Shown piece by piece: positions 7,307-14,421 of a stretch of 28,470 nucleotides of DNA. A program made the position numbers and the translations under genes. The notes under the pieces are model-generated. The model did not search any database and had not been told where the DNA came from. It saw nothing but the letters and a program-made list of their open reading frames with translations. The first letter of the stretch is position 1. The number at the start of each line of letters is the position of its first letter. Location of the stretch: assembly GCA_934358675.1 (NCBI GenBank), contig CAKRKX010000022.1, positions 1 through 28,470 of the forward strand. The letters are read 5' to 3'. The stretch is from an uncultured Agathobacter sp. (GTDB lineage Bacteria; Bacillota; Clostridia; Lachnospirales; Lachnospiraceae).

Positions 7307-9463
7307 ATGGCAATTAAAATTGCACTCGCAGGTAACCCAAACTGCGGTAAAACAACGCTTTTTAATGCCTTGACCGGTGCAAACCAGTTTGTTGGTAACT
7401 GGCCAGGTGTAACAGTCGAGAAGAAGGAAGGAAAGCTGAAGGGTCACAAAGATGTTGTGATCATGGACCTTCCGGGTATCTATTCTTTATCTCCATACAC
7501 ATTGGAGGAAGTCGTAGCAAGAAATTATCTGATCGGTGAGAAGCCGGATGCGATCATCAACATCATCGACGGAACCAACATCGAGCGTAACTTATATCTG
7601 TCAACACAGATCATCGAGCTTGGTATCCCGGTTGTTATGGCTGTCAATATGATGGATCTTGTTGCAAAGAATGGTGACAATATCAACATTAAGGCTTTGG
7701 GCGATGCATTAGGATGCGAAGTCGTTGAGATCTCCGCATTAAAGGGAACTGGCGTTAAGAAGGCAGCAGAGAAGGCAGTTGCAGCCGCTCAGCAGAAGAA
7801 AGCCGTTCAGCGAGTTCACGCTTTCGCGCAGGATGTGGAAGATGCAATCACAACCGTTGAGGATAAGCTTGGAAGCTCTGTAGCAGAGGATCAGAAGAGA
7901 TTCTTCGCAATCAAGCTTCTTGAGAAAGACTCTAAGATCTCAGATCAGCTTACAACCACTCCGGATGTCAGCGCAGAGATTAAGGCATTAGAGGATAAGT
8001 TTGATGACGATACCGAGAGTATCATTACAAACGAGCGTTATACATACATTACATCCATCATCGGAAAATGCGTTAAGAAAGCTGCCGGCAGCGAGAAGTT
8101 AACGGTATCCGACAAGATCGACCGTATCGTGACAAACCGAATTTTGGCACTGCCGATCTTTGCACTGGTAATGTTTATCGTATATTATGTTTCCATCACG
8201 ACCGTGGGCGGTTTCTTAACAGACTGGACGAACGATACACTCTTCGGTGAGTGGATCATCCCGGGTGCACAGTCCTTCTTTGAAGGCATCGGATGTGCGG
8301 ACTGGTTAACAGGACTGATCGTAGATGGTATCATCTCCGGTGTCGGTGCCGTACTTGGTTTCGTGCCGCAGATGCTCGTATTATTCATCTTCCTTGCATT
8401 CCTGGAAGGATGTGGATACATGGCACGAGTTGCATTCATCATGGACCGTATCTTCCGCAAATTCGGTTTATCAGGAAAGTCTTTCATTCCTATGCTGATC
8501 GGTACAGGATGTGGTGTTCCGGGAATTATGGCGAGCCGTACGATCGAGAACGAGCGTGACCGCCGTATGACCATTATGACAACAACCTTTATCCCTTGTG
8601 GTGCAAAGCTTCCAATTATCGCTTTGATCGCCGGTGCATTCTTTGGTAATGCGGGATGGGTTTCATGGTCTGCTTACTTTGTTGGTATCGTGGCAATTAT
8701 CTGTTCCGGTATCATCTTAAAGAAGACAAAGATGTTCTCCGGAGATCCGGCACCATTCGTTATGGAGCTTCCGGCTTACCATCTTCCAACCGTAGGAAGC
8801 GTTCTCCGCAGCATGTGGGAGCGTGGATGGTCCTTCATCAAGAAGGCAGGAACCATCATTCTTTTATCCACCATCGTTGTATGGTTCACAACCTACTTCG
8901 GAGTTGTAGACGGCACCTTCCGTATGCTTTCCGATGAGGAAATCGATTACAGTATTCTTGCTGCAATCGGAAAATGTATTTCATGGATCTTTATTCCGCT
9001 TGGATGGGGAGATTGGAAGTCCGCAGTGGCAGCTGTTACAGGTTTAGTTGCAAAAGAGAACGTCGTAGGTACATTCGGTATCCTGTTCCACTATGGTGAA
9101 GTCGGCGAGGCCGGTGAAGAAATCTGGGGCAACCTTGCAGCCAATATGACCGGAATCGCAGCGTACTCTTACCTGGTATTCAACCTTCTTTGCGCACCTT
9201 GCTTCGCAGCGATGGGAGCAATCAAGCGTGAGATGAACAATGCTAAGTGGTTCTGGTTCGCAATCGGATACCAGTGTGGTCTTGCTTACTTAGTAAGTTT
9301 ATGCATCTTCCAGATCGGTGGTCTGTTCACAGGTGCAGCAACATTCGGTTTCTGGACGATCGTTGCAATCGCAATCATCATTGGATTTATCTACATGCTT
9401 TTCCGTCCATACAAGGAGAGCGAGACTCTTGATGTAAATATCAAGATGGCAAAAGCAAAATAA
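7307..9463 (+). CDS. feoB: Ferrous iron transporter FeoB
   Basis: The 718-residue protein has an N-terminal G domain with G1 GNPNCGKT (9-16), G3 DLPG (54-57), G4 NMMD (114-117) and G5 SALK (143-146), a helical GDI-like region to about residue 265, and a polytopic membrane domain. That domain contains the conserved gate-type segments 'GYMARVAFIMDR', 'GTGCGVPGIMASRTI' and 'PCGAKLPIIALIAGAFF'. It imports Fe(II) across the plasma membrane under low-oxygen conditions. The start at 7307 is preferred because GGAG is ten bases upstream, whereas the ATG at 7301 is only two bases from it. Length and motifs indicate an intact gene. Confidence 0.97.
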   Translation: MAIKIALAGNPNCGKTTLFNALTGANQFVGNWPGVTVEKKEGKLKGHKDVVIMDLPGIYSLSPYTLEEVVARNYLIGEKPDAIINIIDGTNIERNLYLSTQIIELGIPVVMAVNMMDLVAKNGDNINIKALGDALGCEVVEISALKGTGVKKAAEKAVAAAQQKKAVQRVHAFAQDVEDAITTVEDKLGSSVAEDQKRFFAIKLLEKDSKISDQLTTTPDVSAEIKALEDKFDDDTESIITNERYTYITSIIGKCVKKAAGSEKLTVSDKIDRIVTNRILALPIFALVMFIVYYVSITTVGGFLTDWTNDTLFGEWIIPGAQSFFEGIGCADWLTGLIVDGIISGVGAVLGFVPQMLVLFIFLAFLEGCGYMARVAFIMDRIFRKFGLSGKSFIPMLIGTGCGVPGIMASRTIENERDRRMTIMTTTFIPCGAKLPIIALIAGAFFGNAGWVSWSAYFVGIVAIICSGIILKKTKMFSGDPAPFVMELPAYHLPTVGSVLRSMWERGWSFIKKAGTIILLSTIVVWFTTYFGVVDGTFRMLSDEEIDYSILAAIGKCISWIFIPLGWGDWKSAVAAVTGLVAKENVVGTFGILFHYGEVGEAGEEIWGNLAANMTGIAAYSYLVFNLLCAPCFAAMGAIKREMNNAKWFWFAIGYQCGLAYLVSLCIFQIGGLFTGAATFGFWTIVAIAIIIGFIYMLFRPYKESETLDVNIKMAKAK

Positions 9464-9491
9464 TCAACAGAGTTAATGTAAGGAGGCGGCT

Positions 9492-9746
9492 ATGTCAGCA
9501 GAACAATTGGAGCAGAAACAGATCATCATAAATCGGCTGAAAGAAGATGGCTGTCGTATTACCAAGCAGCGACTCATGCTTCTTGACATCATCCTTGAGG
9601 ATGAGTGCAGCAGCTGTAAAGAAATCTATTACCGTGCGACGAAGAAGGATCCGTCCATCGGAACCGCAACGGTATACCGTATGATCAATACACTTGAGGA
9701 GATCGGTGCGATCAGCCGCAAGAATATGTACAAGATCAGCGTATAA
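9492..9746 (+). CDS. Fur-family protein reduced to the winged-helix DNA-binding domain
   Basis: The 84-residue product matches the first domain of Fur: 'LKEDGCRITKQRLMLLDIIL' and the recognition segment 'SIGTATVYRMINTLEEIGAI'. Full-length Fur proteins are about 140-150 residues. The C-terminal dimerisation domain with its HHxH/CxxC metal ligands is missing, and no continuation exists in any frame before the terminator 26 bases later, so this is not a simple frameshift. The start is set by AAGGAGG five bases before the ATG. It is 28 bases after feoB and is the last gene of the feo operon, where it takes the position that FeoC-type winged-helix proteins occupy in other bacteria. It may be a local regulator of feo, a FeoC analogue, or a competitor of a full Fur encoded elsewhere. 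Confidence 0.85.
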   Translation: MSAEQLEQKQIIINRLKEDGCRITKQRLMLLDIILEDECSSCKEIYYRATKKDPSIGTATVYRMINTLEEIGAISRKNMYKISV

Positions 9747-9771
9747 GCTCTGTTAAAAGAATCAGTAGAAT

Positions 9772-9818
9772 AAAGCCGGCTCATGCAGTAGACAATACTG
9801 TGTGGGCCGGCTTTTTTT
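9772..9818 (+). terminator. Terminator of the feo operon
   Basis: AAAGCCGGC (9772-9780) pairs with GCCGGCTTT (9806-9814), with an inner CAGTA/TACTG stem, followed by a run of seven T (9812-9818). Confidence 0.93.
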
Positions 9819-10003
9819 GATTCGCAGGAAATTTCTTCCAATGAATCAAAACGCTCCGCGGGGATGTGCAGCTCGCGGAGATGAAGTTTATGCTGAAGCA
9901 TACCGCTCGTGCGCAAAAGTGTGCGACGAGAGCACGCTTTATTTCGTGAAGAAGTAAGTGCAAATAAAAATTTATAAATGAGAATATGTTATCAAATAAT
10001 GTA
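9819..10003. other. Intergenic stretch with short reading frame and imperfect hairpins
   Basis: Between the feo terminator and the next promoter there is no recognisable gene. A frame of 38 codons (ATG 9841 to TAA 9955-9957; MNQNAPRGCAARGDEV...) has only a weak AGGAAA upstream. The DNA contains small inverted repeats: CTCCGCG with CGCGGAG (about 9851-9877), and CTCGTGCGCA with TGTGCGACGAG (about 9906-9930, imperfect). It could be a gene remnant or a structured RNA; neither is supported well. Confidence 0.25.
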
Positions 10004-10032
10004 TTGACTTTTATACAAGAATTAGTTATATT
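10004..10032 (+). promoter_or_regulatory. Promoter of the DUF3793-flavodoxin operon
   Basis: TTGACT (10004-10009), a 17-base spacer, TATATT (10027-10032): 5/6 matches in each hexamer at ideal spacing. The start codon follows 45 bases later. Confidence 0.75.
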
Positions 10033-10056
10033 TAATTTGCGTTAGAGATAACTAAC
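10021..10056. promoter_or_regulatory. Operator-like inverted repeat over the -10 of the DUF3793-flavodoxin promoter
   Basis: ATTAGTTAT (10021-10029) and ATAACTAAC (10048-10056) are 9-bp arms with one mismatch; inside them GTTAG-AGATAA-CTAAC (10041-10056) is a perfect smaller palindrome. The ATAACTAA core also occurs in the first feo repeat (ATAACTAAT, 6581-6589), so one regulator may control both operons. It overlaps the -10 and likely start site, which fits repression. Confidence 0.55.
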
Positions 10057-10076
10057 CAACACATAAGGAGAATGAT

Positions 10077-10685
10077 ATGTGCCAGGAAATTTATCACATG
10101 ATGAGAACGATGAATCAGGATGGCCTCGAGTTTCAGCTTGCCTTACAGTGTGCCCCACTTATTACCGGAATCAAGATTTCAAACTTACTCATGGTTTGTG
10201 GCAAGCGAGAGGACGCGGTGCAGGAACTTCTTGAAGGGTCTGACATCTCCTGCTTTTGTGTGATGAGCTCACCGAAGAAGACCGCCTTCCTTCTGTATCG
10301 CAAAGCAGAACTGGAGCAGTGCCTGACCGATGATAAGGTCAGAGCGGTATTCCGCAAGCTTGGATACGAGGATTTTTCTTTGGATCATGTATTACCGATG
10401 TTTCGCAAACGTTACGAGGCGCATATGAACGGGGAGCAGCAGTTCCCACATGAGATGGGGCTGCTCCTTGGATATCCGATCGAGGATGTGGTTGGTTTCA
10501 TGGAACATTCCGGCAAAGAGTATCTGTATTCCGGATACTGGAAAGTGTACGAGAATGTTCCCGCCAAGAAACAGATCTTCGTGCGATACGATGAAGCGCG
10601 CGAGACACTGATCCGACTTCTGGCAAACGATATCGGAATCCGGCTGATCTGCGAGATTTATAAAATGCCGCGGGCACAAAAGTGA
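10077..10685 (+). CDS. DUF3793 family protein
   Basis: The 202-residue protein is recognised as DUF3793 by its overall layout and the C-terminal block 'MGLLLGYPIEDVVGFMEHSGKEYLYSGYWKVY'. No signal peptide or membrane segment is visible, so it is likely cytoplasmic. Several Cys residues lie in the N-terminal half (C2, and a CFC near residue 60). The function of the family is unknown; from recall of clostridial genomes it often sits beside flavodoxin and iron-transport genes, as here. AAGGAG lies seven bases before the ATG. It is 31 bases ahead of the flavodoxin gene with no terminator between them, so the two are probably co-transcribed under an iron-type operator. Confidence 0.85.
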   Translation: MCQEIYHMMRTMNQDGLEFQLALQCAPLITGIKISNLLMVCGKREDAVQELLEGSDISCFCVMSSPKKTAFLLYRKAELEQCLTDDKVRAVFRKLGYEDFSLDHVLPMFRKRYEAHMNGEQQFPHEMGLLLGYPIEDVVGFMEHSGKEYLYSGYWKVYENVPAKKQIFVRYDEARETLIRLLANDIGIRLICEIYKMPRAQK

Positions 10686-10716
10686 ATCGCGATAAGAAAT
10701 AGGAGGCAAAAATATT

Positions 10717-11148
10717 ATGAGTAAAGTAAGTGTTGTTTATTGGTCACAGTCAGGAAATACACAGGCAATGGCAGAGGCAGTCGGCAAGGGTGCCACAGAT
10801 GCCGGCGCAGAGGTATCGGTTGTATATGTAGGAGATGCTTCAGTTGATGATCTTAAGGATTGTAAGGCTTTCGCACTCGGATGTCCGGCTATGGGCGCTG
10901 AGGTGCTTGAAGAGGCAGAGATGGAGCCATTCGTAGCAGATGTAGAAAGTATCTGCGGTGGCAAGACAGTTGGTCTGTTCGGTTCCTATGGATGGGGCGA
11001 TGGACAGTGGATGCGCGATTGGGAAGATCGTATGAGAGGTGCCGGTGCAACAATCTCCGGCGGTGAAGGTGTGATCTGTCAGGAGACACCGGATGCAGAT
11101 GCGATCGCAGCGTGCGAAGCACTTGGCAAGGCACTTGCCGCAGTATAG
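10717..11148 (+). CDS. Flavodoxin
   Basis: The 143-residue product has the FMN phosphate-binding loop SQSGNT (10-15), the 'GCPAMGAEVLEE' 50s loop and the 'FGSYGWGDGQWM' 90s loop of short-chain flavodoxins. It carries low-potential electrons in the cytoplasm and commonly replaces ferredoxin when iron is scarce. AGGAGG is present ten bases before the ATG. Its place behind a promoter with a feo-like operator supports induction under iron limitation; that link is inferred. Confidence 0.95.
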   Translation: MSKVSVVYWSQSGNTQAMAEAVGKGATDAGAEVSVVYVGDASVDDLKDCKAFALGCPAMGAEVLEEAEMEPFVADVESICGGKTVGLFGSYGWGDGQWMRDWEDRMRGAGATISGGEGVICQETPDADAIAACEALGKALAAV

Positions 11149-11296
11149 AAAGTCGGGTATTAATTGCAAGACAGATTCTATACAAAATCAAATCTCAAAT
11201 GATTCGTTTGAGAAATGTAAAAACGGTAGAACCGACGCGAGTCGTTTTCTATATAAAATCTCCGCAAAGGAAACTTTGCTCCTAGTGTAAATCCGG
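11149..11296. other. Hairpin-rich 3' tail of the flavodoxin transcript
   Basis: No gene is seen. Successive stems are TCTCAAA/TTTGAGA (11193-11213, perfect), AAAACG/CGTTTT (11220-11248), and GCAAAG-GAAA-CTTTGC (11264-11279, GAAA tetraloop), before the terminator at 11297. It may protect the mRNA end, be a small RNA, or be a dispersed intergenic element. Confidence 0.35.
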
Positions 11297-11329
11297 GCCA
11301 CCGCGAAAGCGGTGGCTCGCTCTCTTTTT
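11297..11329 (+). terminator. Terminator after flavodoxin
   Basis: GCCACCGC-GAAA-GCGGTGGC (11297-11316) is a perfect 8-bp GC-rich stem with a GAAA loop; the T-rich tract TCGCTCTCTTTTT follows with a short gap before the T-run. The hairpin also lies 12 bases past the stop of the convergent HAD gene and may serve both directions. Confidence 0.7.
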
Positions 11330-11340
11330 AGGATCGGAAT

Positions 11341-12135
11341 CTATAGGAATTCTTTGAGAACCTGCAGGACACCGGATTCCCAATAAGGGGCACAGGTGGA
11401 TTTTGCAGCCTGAATGACTTCCGGTCGGGCGTTGGATACGGCGTAACTCGTTCCTGCATGCTCAAGCATTTCAATATCGTTTAAATTATCCCCGAAGACA
11501 CATACCTCATCCTCTGAAAATCCGAACTGCTCCATAAGATAAGAGATGGCGGTCCACTTACTGACACCGAGTGCATTGCAATCCACCCATTCCTTGCCGG
11601 CGGCTGCGACCTGCGCACGCTTTTTCCAGTAAGGGATGAACTCCGGGGTGCAGAGTTCCTCGCACTCGCTTGGATGGTAGACTGTGAATTTGATGATGTC
11701 CTCATTTTGAATCGAGAGCACATCGCTCGTTTCGCGGACATCAAAACCGTAGGAGTCGCGGAGCCAGTGGAACATGCGGCTTCCGGCATCTTCCGCAAGA
11801 CCGTAGTCCGGCGTGCCGACAAAGTAGTCGCAGCTCGGCAGCGTGTCGCGCACCATGCGGCACATGCCTTTCCAGAGTTCTTCGTCCATAGGATAGGTTT
11901 TTAAAATTTTTTCCGGTGTGCGGACCACGGTTCCGCCGTCCGAGATGTAATAGAGCCTGTCCGCGATCGGTGCAAAAAGCTTGCGCTCGCTGACAAACTG
12001 CCGTCCCGAGCAGACAACAAAGATGATGCCTTTGTCCACGAGGTCGCTTATGACGTTCATATATTCCGGGTTGATCATTAAGGTTCCGTCTTTGACGAGT
12101 GTTCCGTCAATATCGGATGCTATCAGTTTTATCAT
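11341..12135 (-). CDS. Cof-type HAD-IIB family hydrolase (sugar-phosphate phosphatase type)
   Basis: The 264-residue protein shows HAD motif I SDIDGTL (D8, D10), motif II CSGR, the motif III Lys in 'VSKWTAISYLMEQFG' and motif IV FGDNLNDIEML, in the order and spacing of Cof/YbiV-type phosphatases with a C2B cap. Such enzymes dephosphorylate small phosphorylated metabolites in the cytoplasm; the substrate cannot be read from sequence. The ATG at 12135 is chosen because AGAAAGG is eight bases upstream, whereas the ATG at 12141 is one base from it. It is transcribed alone from the promoter at 12171-12199. Confidence 0.9.
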   Translation of the reverse strand: MIKLIASDIDGTLVKDGTLMINPEYMNVISDLVDKGIIFVVCSGRQFVSERKLFAPIADRLYYISDGGTVVRTPEKILKTYPMDEELWKGMCRMVRDTLPSCDYFVGTPDYGLAEDAGSRMFHWLRDSYGFDVRETSDVLSIQNEDIIKFTVYHPSECEELCTPEFIPYWKKRAQVAAAGKEWVDCNALGVSKWTAISYLMEQFGFSEDEVCVFGDNLNDIEMLEHAGTSYAVSNARPEVIQAAKSTCAPYWESGVLQVLKEFL

Positions 12136-12170
12136 TTTCATGCCTTTCTGTTTGCCTGAAATTCCTTTTT

Positions 12171-12199
12171 ATTGTAGAATATGCTTTGGACAGCGTCAA
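12171..12199 (-). promoter_or_regulatory. Promoter of the HAD hydrolase gene
   Basis: On the minus strand TTGACG (12199-12194), a 17-base spacer and TACAAT (12176-12171): 5/6 matches in each hexamer at ideal spacing. Confidence 0.8.
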
Positions 12200-12205
12200 G
12201 GCAGG

Positions 12206-12221
12206 ATTTGTCCTGACAAAT
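12206..12221. promoter_or_regulatory. 16-bp palindrome between divergent genes
   Basis: ATTTGTC-CT-GACAAAT is a perfect palindrome. It overlaps a second one, CAGGA-TTTG-TCCTG (12202-12215). It sits just upstream of the HAD -35 and 60 bases before the nucleosidase start, a suitable place for an operator acting on either gene. Confidence 0.4.
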
Positions 12222-12281
12222 GTTTTTTTAATGCAAAGGAGTAATTTTTTATTAAAAGACTAAGAAGAATGAGGGACTCAT

Positions 12282-13277
12282 TTGATTACGATTTATTGTG
12301 CGCTGTATGCGGAGGCGCAATATCTGATACAACATTATGAATTGAAAAAGGCGTCGGTCAGCAGGCATTTTCAGGTGTTTGTAAATGACAAGAAAAATGT
12401 GCGGCTTGTGATCACCGGCGTGGGAAAGATGAATGCAACGGTTGCAGTGGCGGAGATTTCTACGATCGATCCGCCGGCAAAGGATGATCTTATGGTCAAT
12501 TACGGAAGCTGTGCGGCGGAACAAATGCTCATGCCCGGCACGAAATCGGACGGTGGAGCAGCGCTGCCGGTTGGAAGTGTTATTATGGTCAATAAACTGA
12601 CGGATGTGGAGAGCGGGCGTACATTCTACCCGGATATGATCTATCGGCATCCATTTGCAGAGGGCGAAGTGGAGACTTCGGTGCATGTGTATGCGGCGAA
12701 GACCGGTGTGAGAGATGAAGTCACGGTGAGGACAGATGTTGCAGGCGTGAATGCGCAGAATGAAGAAATGAAGCGGGGAGAAGCTGCCGGACAGAGTGTG
12801 CATGATATGGAAGCGGCGGCTTTCTATGAGGCCGGAAATTTCTTCTACGGACCGCATCAGATGATGTTCCTTAAGGTAGTTACGGATCACGGAAACGATA
12901 GAATTGATAAGGAACGATTTGCACAGATCATGCAGACGGCAGGTGCACAGGTCGTGGATTTCCTCGATGGCGTGCTTGTGATGATGCAGCAGGATGAGGA
13001 TGGCACGACTCTAATTGGAACAGAGACACTCCGGGAAAATAAGAGAAAGCAGGAAATGCAAGGCGATGCACAAGACCGTGCGGAGCGTCTTGCAGAAGAT
13101 TTGCATTGTTCCGTCACGATGCGTGCAGAGTTGATGCAGCTTCTTACTTACTGGCGGCTTGCGGGCTTTGATGCGCAATCTGTTATTGACGTATATTATG
13201 CACAGGGGCTTCTGCCATGCAAGGATAAGCGCACGGGAAGGAGATTGCTCGATGAATTGCAGAACAAGTGGTTATAA
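12282..13277 (+). CDS. MTA/SAH-nucleosidase-like protein with extra C-terminal domain, paired with spore photoproduct lyase
   Basis: The first ~240 of 331 residues follow the nucleoside phosphorylase/MTAN fold: an early acidic residue in 'ALYAEAQYLI', 'TGVGKMNATVAVAEI', a purine/ribose-site segment 'VHDMEAAAFYEAG' (Met-Glu pair), and the catalytic-Asp segment 'FLKVVTDHGND'. MTAN enzymes cleave the glycosidic bond of methylthioadenosine, S-adenosylhomocysteine or 5'-deoxyadenosine. Residues ~245-331 form a Lys/Arg/Glu-rich, probably helical domain that I do not recognise. The start is TTG with GAGGGA upstream; no in-frame ATG or GTG fits. The 3' end overlaps the spore photoproduct lyase gene by 26 bases, so translation is probably coupled. 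A role in removing 5'-deoxyadenosine formed by the radical-SAM neighbour is a reasonable inference. Confidence 0.75.
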   Translation: MITIYCALYAEAQYLIQHYELKKASVSRHFQVFVNDKKNVRLVITGVGKMNATVAVAEISTIDPPAKDDLMVNYGSCAAEQMLMPGTKSDGGAALPVGSVIMVNKLTDVESGRTFYPDMIYRHPFAEGEVETSVHVYAAKTGVRDEVTVRTDVAGVNAQNEEMKRGEAAGQSVHDMEAAAFYEAGNFFYGPHQMMFLKVVTDHGNDRIDKERFAQIMQTAGAQVVDFLDGVLVMMQQDEDGTTLIGTETLRENKRKQEMQGDAQDRAERLAEDLHCSVTMRAELMQLLTYWRLAGFDAQSVIDVYYAQGLLPCKDKRTGRRLLDELQNKWL

Positions 13278-14289
13278 CAATGCTTTTTCACATATCTATG
13301 TAGAGAGGGGCGTGCGGGATCATGTGAGGACAAAGCAGATTCTGTCGCGTTTTCCGCAGGCGCAGGTAATCGAGATCGCACATTATAAGGATGTGTTTAA
13401 CCGGCGCGGGCAGCAGTATGAGGCGCAGCATCGCTCGCAGAGCCTGATCCTTGCGGCGAAGACGGAGCATTTCTTCTATGAGGGCGCCAAGCCGTGCCAG
13501 AATTTCGGCAATGACAATTTCTATTACTGTTCGACGATGATGAACTGCATCTACGATTGCAGTTACTGCTATCTGAAGGGGATGTATCCGTCTGGCAATC
13601 TGGTCGTGTTCGTCAATCTTGAAGATTATTTTGCAGGGCTGGATGCGCTGCTTGCGAAGCAGTCCATGTATGTGTGTGTGTCGTACGATGCGGATCTGCT
13701 GGCGCTCGAGTCTTGGATGGGCTATGCGCGCGTGTGGGTGGATTATGCGGCAAAGCACTCTAATCTGAAACTGGAGATCCGGACGAAAAGCGCGCGAAAC
13801 GGGATGTGGAAGGAATTTCCGGTTCTTTCCAATGTGGTGTATGCGTTTACGGTTTCACCGCAGAAGATGATCGCGACAAGCGAGCATAATACACCTTCGG
13901 CGCAGGCAAGGATCGATTGTGCGGTGGAAGGGATAAGGCGTGGCTTTCCGGTGCGCTTCTGCTTTGACCCGATGCTCTATCTGCCGGGATGGGTGGAACT
14001 GTATTCGGAATTATTGACGCAGATCGATGAGGCTATTGCGGGAGCGGATTGCGGTTGGCAGCAGCTGGATGCGGTCAGTGTCGGAGGATTTCGCATCTCG
14101 AAAGAGTATATGAAGAAAATCCGCCGGGTGGAGCCTGCTTCCCCGATCGTGCAGTTTCCGTATGTGAATGTGGAGGGCGTGTACCAATATCCAACTGAAT
14201 TACTTGCGAAAATGGAGAATTATATCCTGAGTGAGCTCACAAAGCGCATGCCGGTGGAGAGGGTATTTGTAGATTCCGAGTCGATGTGA
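13252..14289 (+). CDS. splB: Spore photoproduct lyase (radical SAM DNA repair)
   Basis: The 345-residue protein carries the radical-SAM cluster motif C99-IYD-C103-SY-C106, followed by YLKGMYPSGN, as in spore photoproduct lyases. C142 (YVCVSYDADLLALE) is placed like the conserved H-atom donor Cys of the family (C141 in Bacillus subtilis), though that alignment is by eye. The enzyme reverses the 5-thyminyl-dihydrothymine lesion formed in UV-irradiated spores, which implies a spore-forming ancestry. ATG 13252 has AAGGAG eight bases upstream; the frame is open for 31 codons before it, but that stretch lies inside the preceding gene. Confidence 0.92.
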   Translation: MNCRTSGYNNAFSHIYVERGVRDHVRTKQILSRFPQAQVIEIAHYKDVFNRRGQQYEAQHRSQSLILAAKTEHFFYEGAKPCQNFGNDNFYYCSTMMNCIYDCSYCYLKGMYPSGNLVVFVNLEDYFAGLDALLAKQSMYVCVSYDADLLALESWMGYARVWVDYAAKHSNLKLEIRTKSARNGMWKEFPVLSNVVYAFTVSPQKMIATSEHNTPSAQARIDCAVEGIRRGFPVRFCFDPMLYLPGWVELYSELLTQIDEAIAGADCGWQQLDAVSVGGFRISKEYMKKIRRVEPASPIVQFPYVNVEGVYQYPTELLAKMENYILSELTKRMPVERVFVDSESM

Positions 14290-14421
14290 GGGAAGGTCTG
14301 ATGCGAGACTGTATCCGCACGGATGCAAGGTACGTAATCTGCATGGCAATGGAGAAAAAGCGCGATGCAATGAATCGTTGAAAACGGATTACAATATTGG
14401 ATGAGTAAAGTTAGTCAGTAA

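Noticed and set aside
9629..9916. 95-codon minus-strand frame across the Fur-like gene end and feo terminator
   Set aside because: It runs through a terminator hairpin and antisense to a well-supported gene, without a ribosome binding site.
14400..14414. GATGAGTAAAGTTAG before the SDR gene, similar to the feo repeats
   Set aside because: Only 10-11 of 15 bases match, it is not palindromic, and it is a single copy with no promoter around it; probably chance.
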